Shown in pieces: positions 37,101 through 47,626 of a DNA stretch of 64,000 bases. How positions within the stretch are numbered: position 1 is the stretch's first letter; the number at the start of each line of letters is the position of its first letter. Where the stretch lies: positions 38,863,437 to 38,927,436 of the forward strand of contig JAPWDM010000002.1 in the NCBI GenBank assembly GCA_035578155.1, in the 5' to 3' direction. The stretch comes from Brachynemurus nebulosus. Its lineage: Eukaryota > Arthropoda > Insecta > Neuroptera > Myrmeleontidae. The position numbers and the translations under genes are program-made. Below the pieces are notes generated by a model. The model saw only the letters and a list, made by a program, of their open reading frames with translations, had not been told where the DNA came from and searched no databases.

Positions 37101-37296
37101 AAAATTGTTTATTCCTGTAGAAACGAATTAACAATTATTGATATTAGAAAATTGTACTATTATTATTCAAATTGAATAAGTATCATTAAGTGGGCTACGA
37201 CAATAATATTTTCTAATAAATTTTTGTACATTGCACTTTATTTACGAAATGCAATTGATCACTTGAAATTGTCACATGGGTCATTAAAGATTTATG
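34123..37296. other. AT-rich intergenic DNA
   Basis: The longest featureless stretch of the window. The only oddity is a run of 14 C at 36742-36755. The frame at 35372-35563 is not supported. Confidence 0.5.
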
Positions 37297-37514
37297 TATG
37301 GTCCATTACAGTTAAATTTAACCATGCTTTATCACTTATGAATTTAAATAATTTCCGTTTTCTTGGCTTTGTCTTTTTCATTATTGCACTTACGTAAATT
37401 TTAAAACTGCAGTTTGTTTTTAGAAACGAATAGAAGATTGATTTGCTTCGAATAAAAGAATTATTTAATTTTTTAACTTTGACTCATGATCAATTGTATT
37501 TGAAACAGGGTATA
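37297..37514 (-). repeat. Dispersed repeat R1, copy 3 (inverted)
   Basis: Reverse-oriented copy: TCATGATCAATTGTATTTG at 37484-37502 mirrors the start of the other two copies. It abuts the RTE-like repeat that begins about 37516. Confidence 0.7.
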
Positions 37515-37515
37515 G

Positions 37516-38239
37516 TAACTAGTATTTACCCGCGGCTTCGCCCGCGTGGTGATTTAAATTATGATATCTAGTTAAAACGTATAAAGTGTACAAACATCGC
37601 TTCGCTATTGAGAATTGTTACTTTTTTCTTCGGAATTGTTTCATAGAAATAAAATGTTTTCCTCGGATAAAAAATAGACTATAACATTTTTTAACAATAA
37701 GTAAAGTTCGAATGAAGTTAATGATTCTTTTTTTATATCGTTTTAAATATGTTTTCCCACGGGTATAAGACTTGCCACAGGATTTAGATTCTATGTACAT
37801 TTTCCCTCGGGAATGAGATATTTTCTCGGAGTATAAAGTAACCTATGTTTATCGCTGTATATCGGTCAATCTGCTAACAATATGCTAAGCTCGACACAAA
37901 AGATCTTCTTTGTTTGATTTAAACTACCTATATTTTTCCATATGAATGAGATTTTTCACGAGATTGAGATATTTTCCCGGGGCTATGTCTTTTTTTATCC
38001 CTTCTGTTAACAATATACGAAGTTTGAAATCAATCGTCCGTTTTTTGATTGTCAGCTGTTGTAATTTAATACATTGCTCTTCGGGAATGAAATATTTTCC
38101 CGAGATAAAAAGTAATCTATAACCGTCTCTGTCCCGCAAGCTATATCTGTGCAAATATTTAAGTTGACTGGTTATGCTGTTGAAGTGTGAAAGCCAGCCA
38201 AACAAACAAACTCACTTTCGCATTTAATATTAGTTAGAA
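37516..38239. mobile_element. Insect interspersed repeat with CCCGCGGCTTCGCCCGCG start
   Basis: Begins ACTAGTATTTACCCGCGGCT and ends near ACTCACTTTCGCATTTAATA. Repeats that open with a 'GCCCGCG-CTTCG-CCGCG' phrase and close with 'TTTCGCATTTATAATATTAG' are widespread in arthropods (usually placed with RTE-type LINEs or their derivatives). Inside are three degenerate units with CGGGAATGARATATTTTCCC and AAAGTAACCTATG-like phrases (about 37640, 37806, 38085). Frames at 37618 and 37924 (minus) cross these units and are not genes. Confidence 0.6.
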
Positions 38240-39157
38240 TGTATCAACTAGAATTTTGGTACACGTTTTTACACAAAAATTAACATGTTAAAAATATTTT
38301 GTCCACAGCTGTATAAATACATATTAGAAGGTACTAATAGCAACAATAAAATAATAAAATGTACAATTAATAAGCGTACAGTTAATTATTGTGTATTTAA
38401 AAAAAAAAAGAATGTACAGTTGAACCTGTAAAATCATTGTCCTTGAAAATTATAATTATAGATTTAGTAATGCGATGTGAATACATAATTAATTGAACTG
38501 TTATTTGATTACTTATTAGTTAATGTTGAAAAAAAGTAATAAATAATTTTTTTTACATATTTGTTAGTTACATAACAAAATTTGTTTTATTGTTGCGATG
38601 AAGTCGAAAAAAAATGCTTGCAGCGGTGAAGAAAATTCCATTGCAGTGATGAATTTATTTTTATGAATTTTTCTATTTACCATAAGTCCATACATCAGGG
38701 TAATAAAAAAGAAAAAAAAGGAGATTTAGAAACTAGCTTGTGTGGAATTAAACTTGACCGGCAAGATCAAGGACAGGATCTGAATCAAGAATGAAGTTTT
38801 TTTTTAAGCTTTAAATCGTTTACAAGCTAATTTTTAAATTTTCATTTTTTTATTTATATTCAGAAATATATTATTGGCTTTAGAGCGATTTGAAGGATTT
38901 TTTAATCTTGATATTAGCATGGTAATATTTCTTCAAATAGAACTGGTCAAGAGCTAGTCGGGCTCGCGCAATCAGGGTTCTATATGAGAATCTTTTACTT
39001 ATTTATTCATTACGTTTACTTATTTGAAAAATACGTACTCCTCATTTTTTTTAAACATGAATTAGATAGATTTAATGCTTTTTTAAATATGGTAAAAATA
39101 TGACCTTCTGCATTAATATCTATTAACCTTAATAATGCCAAATTTTTAACTTTAGAA
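38240..39157. other. AT-rich DNA with an old repeat
   Basis: GTCGGGCTCGCGCAATCAGG followed by GTTCTATA (38957-38984) is a phrase seen in common arthropod repeats. Its inverted partner TATAGAACCCTG lies at about 40117-40128, so the two may be ends of one element later interrupted by the hAT at 39165. Confidence 0.4.
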
Positions 39158-39879
39158 ACCTAGACTGTGTTTTTCAACCTTTTCCATGGCGTGACCCCCT
39201 TAGTATGGAAATATATCTCGCGACCCCCTACTCTCCGCTATTACCAATTTTTTTATGTTATAAATATCCGTTAATCATTATTAATTATTTTCATAGTTAG
39301 GTATCGATTAAATACGTAATTAAGGATTTGAAACAGGCGTATTTTTATATCGACATCGAAATTGACGTGGCGTAAAAAGTGACATGCGCACGTGCGACGG
39401 CCATCACCGTTTAACACTTCCGAGAGTAACCCATTTGAATTCTTTGAATTGTGAACTCGCGTTAGTGTTCATTGAATTGCCTTGTTTAGTAGTTGGTCAC
39501 TTATTATTGTCTAATATTCAAAATTCTATGCTCATTGTAATTATTGAAAATGGATAAGTTTTTGGTAACATATGCACAACCGTCAACTTCAAGTTCTAAT
39601 GAAAGTAATAAAACAAAACCAAAGAAAAAGTGTCTATATGACAATTATTTAAAATTCGTATTTACTGTTATTGACAATAAGTCGCAATTTTGAAACTTTA
39701 TCGCGCAAAAGTATGTAACTCTCATATTACTGTAACCATTAATTAACCTTCTTTTTATTAAATATTATATATTGAACTAGAGTGGTTTTATTTTTAAAGT
39801 AGGTACTGCGACCCTCTTAGAAAGGCTTCGCGACCTCCCAGGGGGTCACGACCCACAGGTTGAAAAACACTGACCTAGA
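39158..39879 (+). mobile_element. Charlie-type hAT element, internally deleted
   Basis: The 708-bp element 39165-39872 has ends CTGTGTTTTTCAACCTTTTC and, inverted, CAGTGTTTTTCAACCTGTGG, with GGGTCGTGACCCC and CGCGACC motifs next to them. This is the terminus of Charlie/SPIN-like hAT transposons. Flanking ACCTAGA on both sides (39158-39164 and 39873-39879) fits an 8-bp duplication with one change. It keeps a 5' untranslated region and the start of the transposase but has lost the rest. Confidence 0.85.
39550..39693 (+). pseudogene. hAT transposase N-terminal fragment
   Basis: 47 codons from ATG to TGA. It opens MDKFLV, has a serine/lysine linker, then CLYDNYLKFVFT. The Y-D-x-Y-L-K-F-x-F-T signature begins the transposases and domesticated derivatives (ZBED5/SCAND3-like proteins) of Charlie-group hAT elements, just before the BED-like zinc finger. 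Everything after it is missing, so it cannot act as a transposase; it could be kept only as a relic in a deleted copy. Its position inside matching terminal repeats confirms the assignment. Confidence 0.8.
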
Positions 39880-40610
39880 AGATTAAGGAGGAACGTTTAT
39901 TTTTTTTCGTAATAATATTTTGAATTATAAGTAATTCATTAAAAGAATTTGTAGCAAGAAGTTTAGAATCGACAAAATTAACTCTTTTCAATGTTACTTC
40001 ATGATAGAATAATTTTTTTTTTTTTTTGTGAGCCGAACTTACAAAACTTAGCTAAAAATCTCTGAGCGGCAGACGCAAGAGTGATTTTACAATGGTTTTG
40101 ATTTTCTTTTTAAGGTATAGAACCCTGAAAAAATTGTTTTTTCGATAGAAATAAATTATTCTTTAATTCATGTGCTTCTAATTTGGTTAGAAATAAAAAA
40201 TAAAAAAAAATCAATGTAAAAAATCTATAACTATCCTTTTTATTTTTTCTCGAAATTGCAAGTTTTTGATCTCTGAAAATTTCGCCATTTGAAACGCCAT
40301 CAATTAATCGTTTAAATAATTTTCTAGTTAAATTTGTGCCTCCAGTTTTATAAACCGGTAAATGATCAATCATAATTTCATGATTCAGAATGAATCATTT
40401 TTTTTTAAATTTTTATTATTATTACTATTTTGCCATAACTTTCAAAACTGGTTATAAAATATAGAGGATAAAAAAATTTATTATTGAAAATTAATTATAT
40501 GTATGGAGAAAAAATTTACTTAAGTTTATATCTTACCTTGACAAAGAGGAATACACTACTGAAATCATCATCGGTAATTATTTATTTTTAGCTAAAAATA
40601 TTATATTATA
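39880..40610. other. AT-rich intergenic DNA
   Basis: Contains the right half of an old repeat (TATAGAACCCTG, about 40117). The 87-codon minus frame at 40110-40373 lies in this repeat and is not supported. Confidence 0.45.
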
Positions 40611-42380
40611 CACTAAGGGACTAAAGTATGACTACTGATCCCGAGTAAGAAATCAAAACTACCAGAGTGCCTGTAAAGACCCTAGGACAACAATCCACCC
40701 CAATGATCAAAATAAACACTTTGGGTATGTCCACGGTAACTCACGTTACTAAATGAATCAAAATTTAAGAGTTTTTGTATTATAACATCACTAAGTTAAA
40801 ACATTTTTTTTAGTTGAAATTTTTCCTAGTATTAGTATGATGATCTGCTTTTATCATCATTTTTTTAAAGCTTTTGGGTTGTTCACAACTGAAATAATAA
40901 TTTAAATATTTTGGTAACTCACGTTACAAAAAAGGGACAGTACAAAATTTACTTTGGAGTCAATTGCTTTTTTCTGCTCCCGATTCAAAGTTACAAGAAT
41001 AATTTTTTTTTGTATTCAACCTGTGTGTGTTACATGGAAGATGATAAGTTTGTCAAAAATTTCCTATGCCTGTAGAAGACTTTATTATTAAAATCCCATA
41101 TTGTTGTCGGTAACTCACGTTACAGTAACTCACGTTACATTTTGTCTTCATTGGAAAATCGTTTGAAAACCGTTATATAAAATAATTATTATTTGTATAC
41201 ATTACTCAAATCAATGTATACAGTTTTTAAAAGAATATTTTACAATCTTAAAGCCCTTTTTTATTTAGAAGTAATTTTAGAAAAGAAGAATTTAGGCAAA
41301 CAAATTAAGCGACACATATGAAATACTAGGAAAGTTTTATTATTACTAAATATCAGAATAACAGAACAATTTTATAATACCTGCTATAAACTATAAAATA
41401 CTAGTCTTAAACAATAGAAGTTTTAAACAGAAGGTGAAAAAGTAGCCTATTTATTTTAATCCTACAATTTATAGTAGGCTGTCTTATAATACTGGTTAAA
41501 ATATTTATAAATTCATAATGGGAAACCCTTACTGTTTTTTTACTTCTCTTTAATATCAACTGATTTTTTGAACTTGTAGTACATCCTACCACCTTTCATT
41601 TCAATTTCTGGGTAAGGAAGTACATTTAAAACCTGTTAACACTAACAAAAGTAACGTCATTTTCATCTATTTTGAAAAGTTTGTTATTTTGTCCAGAAAC
41701 ACACTTCAAACACATAACTTTTACTTCAGGGATGGCATCCTCATTACTCTGGCACACATCATTTCTCGAATAAAGAAACAACTCCTATTTAAGAAACTCC
41801 GTAACGTGAGTTACCAGAATGGTAACTCACGTTACATTTTTTAGATACGTTAAATTTACATTTTTGTTTTTTATAAAAATCTAAAAAAATTAGTTCTGCA
41901 ATCAATGAGTTATTTGTGAAGAGAATACAAAAAATCATATGTCTGAGTCCAATTTTCTAAAAGTTACAGAAACAAATTACTGTTTTGGTAACTCACGTTA
42001 CAGTTACTGGGTTGCTAATCTTTCATCCATTTCATAATTATATGAAATTAGTTTGAAGTAAAAGCTTTAGGGTTATAGTTACCTTAGATCCTGTAGATTG
42101 TTGTTCTTGTATCAAAACGTCTCAACTTTCAACTGTAACTGTAATATTATTCTTAAAAAGGATACAAAAAAATCAACACACCATTAACAATCAACACTGC
42201 CTCCAAACAACTGGCAAAAAAACAAACAAAACACAAGTTCCCTGCAAAAACACAGTGGTGCCCACTTCCTACATCTAATACACAACACAATACCAGTAAT
42301 ATTATAATTTTATCATATTTTTTATTTTTTTATGTTATGGACCTTTTCGTATGGACAGACCCCTTTAGTCCCGTAGCGTA
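40609..42380. mobile_element. CACTA-like non-autonomous element
   Basis: Element 40611-42378 opens CACTAAGGGACTAAAG. The opposite end, inverted, reads CGCTACGGGACTAAAG (14 of 16 identical). TA flanks both sides. CACTA termini, a 2-3 bp duplication and arrays of a short motif near the ends are features of EnSpm/CACTA elements; a TA duplication also allows Tc1/mariner. Seven copies of GTAACTCACGTTAC lie inside. No transposase frame is present. Confidence 0.6.
40736..42001. repeat. Seven-copy 14-bp motif GTAACTCACGTTAC
   Basis: Exact copies at 40736, 40914, 41110, 41125, 41822 and 41988 on the plus strand and at 41801 on the minus strand. Two are in tandem (41110/41125) and two form an inverted pair (41801/41822). 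The motif itself has inverted ends (GTAAC...GTTAC). Identical sequence in a diverged AT-rich background implies recent amplification or constraint, for example as a transposase-binding site. Confidence 0.9.
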
Positions 42381-42862
42381 CACCTATATTATTTTTTAAA
42401 ATTCCAAATAATCTAAAATTATAAAAATAAAAAAATAAAAAATTATTAAAAGTCATTTAAATTGTATAAAATAATATTACGTCAAGTATACTTTGGACAA
42501 ATAAATACCTTCATAAAGGTAACCGTCCCCAAAAAATAAATTTACAAAATCCCAAAAAACTAGTAGATAAAAAATAGTTGTATTTTATACATAATAAAAA
42601 ATTAGGTGTTCTTACCATTTTCATGAAAAACAAAAGGGACGGCTAGGTTTACGTAAACTTAGCCGTCCCTTAAGTAAAAGAAAAGGGATTTGGGTAATTT
42701 AAGGTATGGAGAATTAGGTGTAAATTAGATGTTCTTCGACCATGCTGACAAAAATTTTGTTTAATGAAAATTTTAAGAAAAATCATAAAATATTATAAAT
42801 CATGGGAGCGCTGTGAATAACGTTAAAAACGTTATACACAACGCTTTCATTGTTTGTTGAAT

Positions 42863-42865
<3 letters not shown>
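42381..42865. other. AT-rich DNA with a 38-bp palindrome
   Basis: 42634-42671 is a loop-free palindrome, arms AAGGGACGGCTAGGTTTAC and GTAAACTTAGCCGTCCCTT, with one mismatch. A related terminus (GGGGACGGTTACCTTTATG, minus strand) is at about 42512-42530. These look like ends of one DNA transposon family, two of them joined head-to-head. Confidence 0.55.

Positions 42866-42932
<67 letters not shown>
42866..42932. repeat. (TA)n tract, left of embedded MITE
   Basis: About 33 dinucleotides immediately left of the MITE end. Confidence 0.97.
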
Positions 42933-42933
<1 letters not shown>

Positions 42934-42935
<2 letters not shown>

Positions 42936-43348
42936 GAGGGGCACAGGGGAAAAACGATCATAGTCACAAAAAGTAAAAAATGCCAAAATTCATGCTGTTA
43001 TGTTGGCAGTATGCAGAATATTGACCCCGTGCTAATTTTACACGTTAAAATCAAACATAATCCGTGATATGCAGGGGAAGAACAATTTTTTTTGCTGAAA
43101 AATGCCCATATAATACATGATTCAATGTCAAATTTCGCGAAAACGGCTAGCCGTTTATTTTCTGCTGGCATGGCGTCTTCTAGCTTACTATATTAGTAAT
43201 AACCACCGGAAGTTTAAACCAGATCCTATGCGTGGTTTTCAGGCAAAAATTTTTATGTTGAAAAATGCGCGATTCACACTTTAAAGTTAAAAAACGCTCC
43301 CCTGAAAAATTTACTTTTTGTGACTATGATCGTTTTTCCCCTGTACCC

Positions 43349-43352
<4 letters not shown>
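42934..43352. mobile_element. MITE inserted within a (TA)n microsatellite
   Basis: About 43-bp terminal inverted repeats: AGGGGAAAAACGATCATAGT at 42946 and its inverse at about 43321-43340, extending through CACAAAAAGTAAA, with two or three mismatches. Both outer edges pass directly into long (TA)n. The interior (about 330 bp) has no frame. A TA target would suit Tc1/mariner; a preference for (TA)n is also known for some plant MITEs. Confidence 0.8.

Positions 43353-43432
<80 letters not shown>
43352..43432. repeat. (TA)n tract, right of embedded MITE
   Basis: About 40 dinucleotides immediately right of the MITE end. Confidence 0.97.
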
Positions 43433-43436
<4 letters not shown>

Positions 43437-43498
43437 TGTAACTGAATAGAAAAATAGCAAAAATTTTCCTAACGTTCCTAACACCCCCACTAGCATTA

Positions 43499-43757
43499 CG
43501 ATGTTTAAGTTGTGATAGCACGTAAGTGACGAACATGAAATTGAGACATCACGTATGTTAAGATGCGCGGAGTCAACCTTACAAAATTGAGCTTCCGCAT
43601 AATACGTGGTGTCAAAAACATTGTTCTTCCTCATTAGTTTTTATAAAAGTACCATTTTTTCTGGATCGATAGATGCGTATTTTTAATATCTATCCATCTG
43701 CATAAAAAAAAAATTTCCAAAAAATGTCACTTACGTGCTATCACAACTTAAACATCG
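43499..43757. mobile_element. MITE with 32-bp perfect inverted ends
   Basis: CGATGTTTAAGTTGTGATAG plus CACGTAAGTGAC (43499-43530) is repeated exactly inverted at 43726-43757. About 260 bp, non-coding, no clear target duplication. Confidence 0.75.
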
Positions 43758-43904
43758 AATTTATAATAATGATGTTACGAATATGGTAACTTGTTATAAA
43801 TTTAGATTACCATGTAAATATAAACCGTAAACATTCAACTGAAGTTTTCAACGATTTTGTTAAATGAATGAGTGTAAAAACTATGAGTTGAAAAATTTAC
43901 TCTG

Positions 43905-44230
43905 AATGAGTATAAGTCAGAATCATTATTCCTACTAGTATTAACTTTCTTTTTAGCCAATAATTTTTGTTCTTGTTGCAGTGTTAAAAACGGCTTTCGT
44001 TGAAATAACTTGAAAATAGTTTTATCTTCTTTTTCAAAAGACCCTCGCGTTTTTTCTTTCTCCAGAAAATCGTTGACGTTTTACTAACCATTATATGGCA
44101 ACACCCACTTCCATACAAAGTCTTCTGACTTGTGCACATATTTAGCAGCAGCTTTATTTGTCATTTTAGGTCCTTTACTGTGAATAGATAAGAACATTGC
44201 CTCAAAACAGTTTGCATACCGCGCACTCAT
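43905..44230 (-). pseudogene. Tc1-like transposase, N-terminal fragment
   Basis: The minus strand starts with MSARYANCFEAMFLSIHSKG, then helix-turn-helix-like AAAKYVHKSEDFVWKWVLPY, two consecutive stop codons (TAG TAA at about 44086), and in the same frame NVNDFLEKEKTRGSFEKEDK, LFQRKPFLTLQQEQKLLAKK. The 'SKxFVxKWVxRYK…NVDD…RG…KEDxxI…P.LTLRQ' pattern is the paired-like DNA-binding region of Tc1-type transposases. The reading frame holds on both sides of the stops and fades after about 108 codons. The DDE catalytic domain is absent. A 71-codon frame on the other strand (44197-44412) overlaps only its start. Confidence 0.7.
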
Positions 44231-44489
44231 TTTGGAAATGTTGTGTTCTTATCGCAATACAAAATAATACTGGTGTCTCAACCACAAAGCGTAGTAGTCT
44301 ATCCTACACTTCAACTAGTGGTACAGTAGTGGAGTTTCCCAATAGTTTTGTCTTGAAACAGTCCACCGGACGCTCGTGTGTAACAGACTGTGTAAAATTT
44401 TTACTTAACTGAAGACTGACATTTGTTTTCAATTTTCAACATAATTTTATATTACTTATTGTGAATTTTATATTAGTCGTAAATAAATT

Positions 44490-44592
44490 ATAGTACGTAA
44501 CTCACTTGTAAGACATATTACACTTACCTATTACACGCTTTTTGACTCGCATGTAATAAATAACTTACAACCTCAGTTACGTAATATACTAT
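44490..44592. mobile_element. Short palindromic MITE (family A, copy 2)
   Basis: Ends TAGTACGTAACTCACTTGTA and the inverse of TAGTATATTACGTAACTGAG. Shares GGTTGTAAGTT and TTACGTA phrases with the copy at 1646-1780 but is shorter. Confidence 0.6.
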
Positions 44593-46034
44593 TAGTTCCT
44601 AGCACAATTAGAGAATATGGTTTACGTTTACAAATTAACGTATTACGAGGTTCAGCGACTCGTAAGCTTAAAATAAGCGCGGTTTTTCCCAGCGTTCCCA
44701 TCATCATATATTTTTATAAAAATATTAAATAATAAATAGTTAAATAAATATAATAAATGATTTTAGTTATTGATTTATAACAAATGCTCTCTTATAAAAT
44801 ATAATCATTAATTCGTACAAATTGTATTAGCTCAATTGTATTTACTTTTGTTTTAAAATTTTACATAACAGTTTTGTTTCTGTTTTTGCAATTGTTCTTT
44901 TCCGAATGGATGCCTTTGTCAATTTAAAACATTTAATTATGAGGTATTTACACAAAAAAATAAAAATAAAAATAGAAAAGATATTATAATAACTATTTTT
45001 AATTAAATCTTTAAATTAAATCATCCATTGATTCTGTTTTGAAAATTAATTATCCTTTTACAATTTTCAGCTCAATGGACTCTGTTCAAATAAATACTTA
45101 TTTGCTGATTTGTTGACTAGTTGATTATGCTAGTGTATTAAATATTTTGCCGCTTGGATGAATTTGAAAAGAATTTGAAAGTGTCGTTTCATTATATTTT
45201 TACAAAATGAAAAATTGTATAATTATTTTTTGGTCGATAAAATATAATTTAATATTTTATGTTGACATTAAGGAAAGAATCAAAATACATACATAGTAAT
45301 AAATATTGCTATTAGAAATTTACTATAGTTTACATTTCTTAAAATGGGTTTTCGAAAATTGATTTTGTAATGATATTTCAAATTAGAATTGATTATCTTG
45401 GTTGACAGAATTGATTTAGTAGAAATACATACATTGTTTGATACATTTATAATATTCCAGTTTTGTTTTTGTATCTTCTAGTGTTCATTGCGTGTTCGTC
45501 AAGTCAAGGGCAAAAGAGTAACGAGTTAACGACTAACGAGTACTATTGATTATAATTTTTCTCTCTTACTTTGCATATATTTGAATAATGTAGACAATAG
45601 GATTCTAACTAGGGTGACATTGCATTCTATACCTTCAGTTATTGGACATGCAATACTTAAACCATTTTAAGATATTTAAGCTGTAATTTGGAATGTTACT
45701 TGTTAATATTAAAGTGAAAATGAATCCACCCACATTTCATTTTAAATATTAAATTTTATTAACTTTATCATGCGGAATTTTCGTAAAGTAAGACAACATA
45801 ATTAGAGTTAAGTCAAGAATAATTTTATAGCAGAGAAATTAAAACTTTATTTTTGAAATTAATAAAGAATTAATATTCAGAGATTCATTATAACAAAACT
45901 GGGGGTTATAGCAATTTATTGGTATAATCCACGGATCACGATCTTGTAATATGGGCTGATGCACATTGAACTAATTCCAATGATCGCTATTCAATTCGAT
46001 TTTGTACTAGCGAAAATAAAGCTGTGTGTATTTA
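44593..46034. other. AT-rich intergenic DNA
   Basis: No feature recognised. Confidence 0.5.
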
Positions 46035-46173
46035 GGGCCGTGAAGAGAAATGGCGGGCTCCGGAAATAAATTTAAAAAAAATTGTTCCCCAGAAAAATAA
46101 GCGGCAAGCAAAAAAAAGCTTCTTTTATTTTCTCCCGAACCCTCTTCCAACAGCTATGGGTCCCCTCTTCAAG
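46035..46173. mobile_element. Possible decayed hAT MITE
   Basis: GGGCCGTGAAGAGAAATGGC at 46035 and, inverted, GGCCCGAACTTGAAGAGGGG at the right edge look like diverged GGGCC-type hAT termini. A similar left end (CAGAGTCGTAGAGAGAAAT) occurs at 62511. No target duplication found. Confidence 0.4.
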
Positions 46174-47626
46174 TTCGGGCCATGAAAACTTTTGATTTTA
46201 TAATCGGATCGACTATCCAAATTCCAAAATTTAAATTGGACGTCCAAAATATTTATAAAGTAAAGGAAAACGGATGGAGATCTTTTTTTGAAGGAGGACT
46301 TCATTCATGGCCAAAACTGGAACTGAACGGAAAAGTTTGGGTGCTATGTATGCTATGTGACCCACTACATAGTTAGAAGAGTTAACATAGCTACAAGATT
46401 TAGAAAAGTTAAATTTAATGTCATCAAATCAAAATTTGTTTTCATAACTGAAGTTTTATAAAAGTGAAATAAGTTAGGATGATTGACTGAATTAGGGTAC
46501 TTTGCGAATAACTTTCCGTTTTTAGTATCAAAATAACGAAATTCCTTTCAGAATTATGATTTATTTTATTGATGTTGGTAAAACTAAAAAAAAACTACTT
46601 TGAGAACCTATAATTCGCTTTGTCATTATTTTCTTTATTTTATGTACAAAATTTAAGGCCTTGAAAAATTTTAGTAAAGTTGGTGACACTAATAAATTAA
46701 AAAATTGCTTTTTTCTCAAATTAAACTTTACGAAAATTTTTTTAAATTGAGGTGATTGGTTCAGTTAGAGTAACTTGCATGTGAACTTCTGATTTTTCAT
46801 ATCAAATTGACGAAATTCTTTTTCCAAACCGTTTAATTTTAAATGTTTTACGTCACAAGCGTCACAATAAGACTTCGAAAATGAAGTTCCGTTTAAGAAA
46901 ATGAATCATATTCACATTTTTAGTTATACTTACTAACTGACAGCAGAAAAAGTGTATTAATAATACTATTTGCTGATTTATATCAACTCGATTCATGTGA
47001 CATGAATGAAGTCAGCAACAAACTGAATGTATTCACATACTATGTCTCTGTGTGTGCGTTTGCAAATACGTACCCAAGAACACACATACATATATACAAA
47101 TACAAAAACATGTATTATATAAATATAATATGTACATATGTATAGATGGAGAGTAGCTTAACTCATGCTTATTTCTAGTGAAATACTTGTTTTTTAACGC
47201 TGTTGGCTAGCTACACTGTAAAAGTTGAGATTATGATTGTGCGTACTGCAATAACGACAACAACATTGTAATGTATTTTACTGCAGTCGTTTTTATGGCA
47301 CTTATTTTTTCATAGCACTTACTATAAAAGTGTAGAGAATGTACTATTAAATGTTATAATCATTCTACAGTATAAGACAATTAATTTAGAACGATCTTCA
47401 ATCGGGAATAAAAAAAATTACCAAACAAGGTGAAATTTTTAGCACTAAACTGACTTATTGTCTCTTTTTGGCTTTTCCTATTGTCTAAGAATTCACTTTT
47501 TCTTCCAAGTATATTAGTTAATATAATTTAAGTACGCTTCCACCATTACACTGATTTAGAAATATGGAAATTGGGAATGATAAAAATATTTTTTTTCACT
47601 TTAACTCTTGATTTATGCCAAGTATC
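46174..47626. other. AT-rich DNA with a degenerate ~290-bp direct repeat
   Basis: Two related stretches near 46475-46590 and 46750-46850 share TTAGGGTACTTTGCG/TTAGAGTAACTTGCA and AAATTGACGAAATTC-like phrases. No gene. Confidence 0.4.

Noticed and set aside
37924..38205. 93-codon minus-strand ORF
   Set aside because: It lies in the subrepeats of an RTE-like interspersed repeat, with repeated ISGKYF/IRGKHF-like phrases from the repeat itself.
44197..44412. 71-codon plus-strand ORF
   Set aside because: It overlaps the start of the Tc1-like fragment on the opposite strand and shows no independent support.
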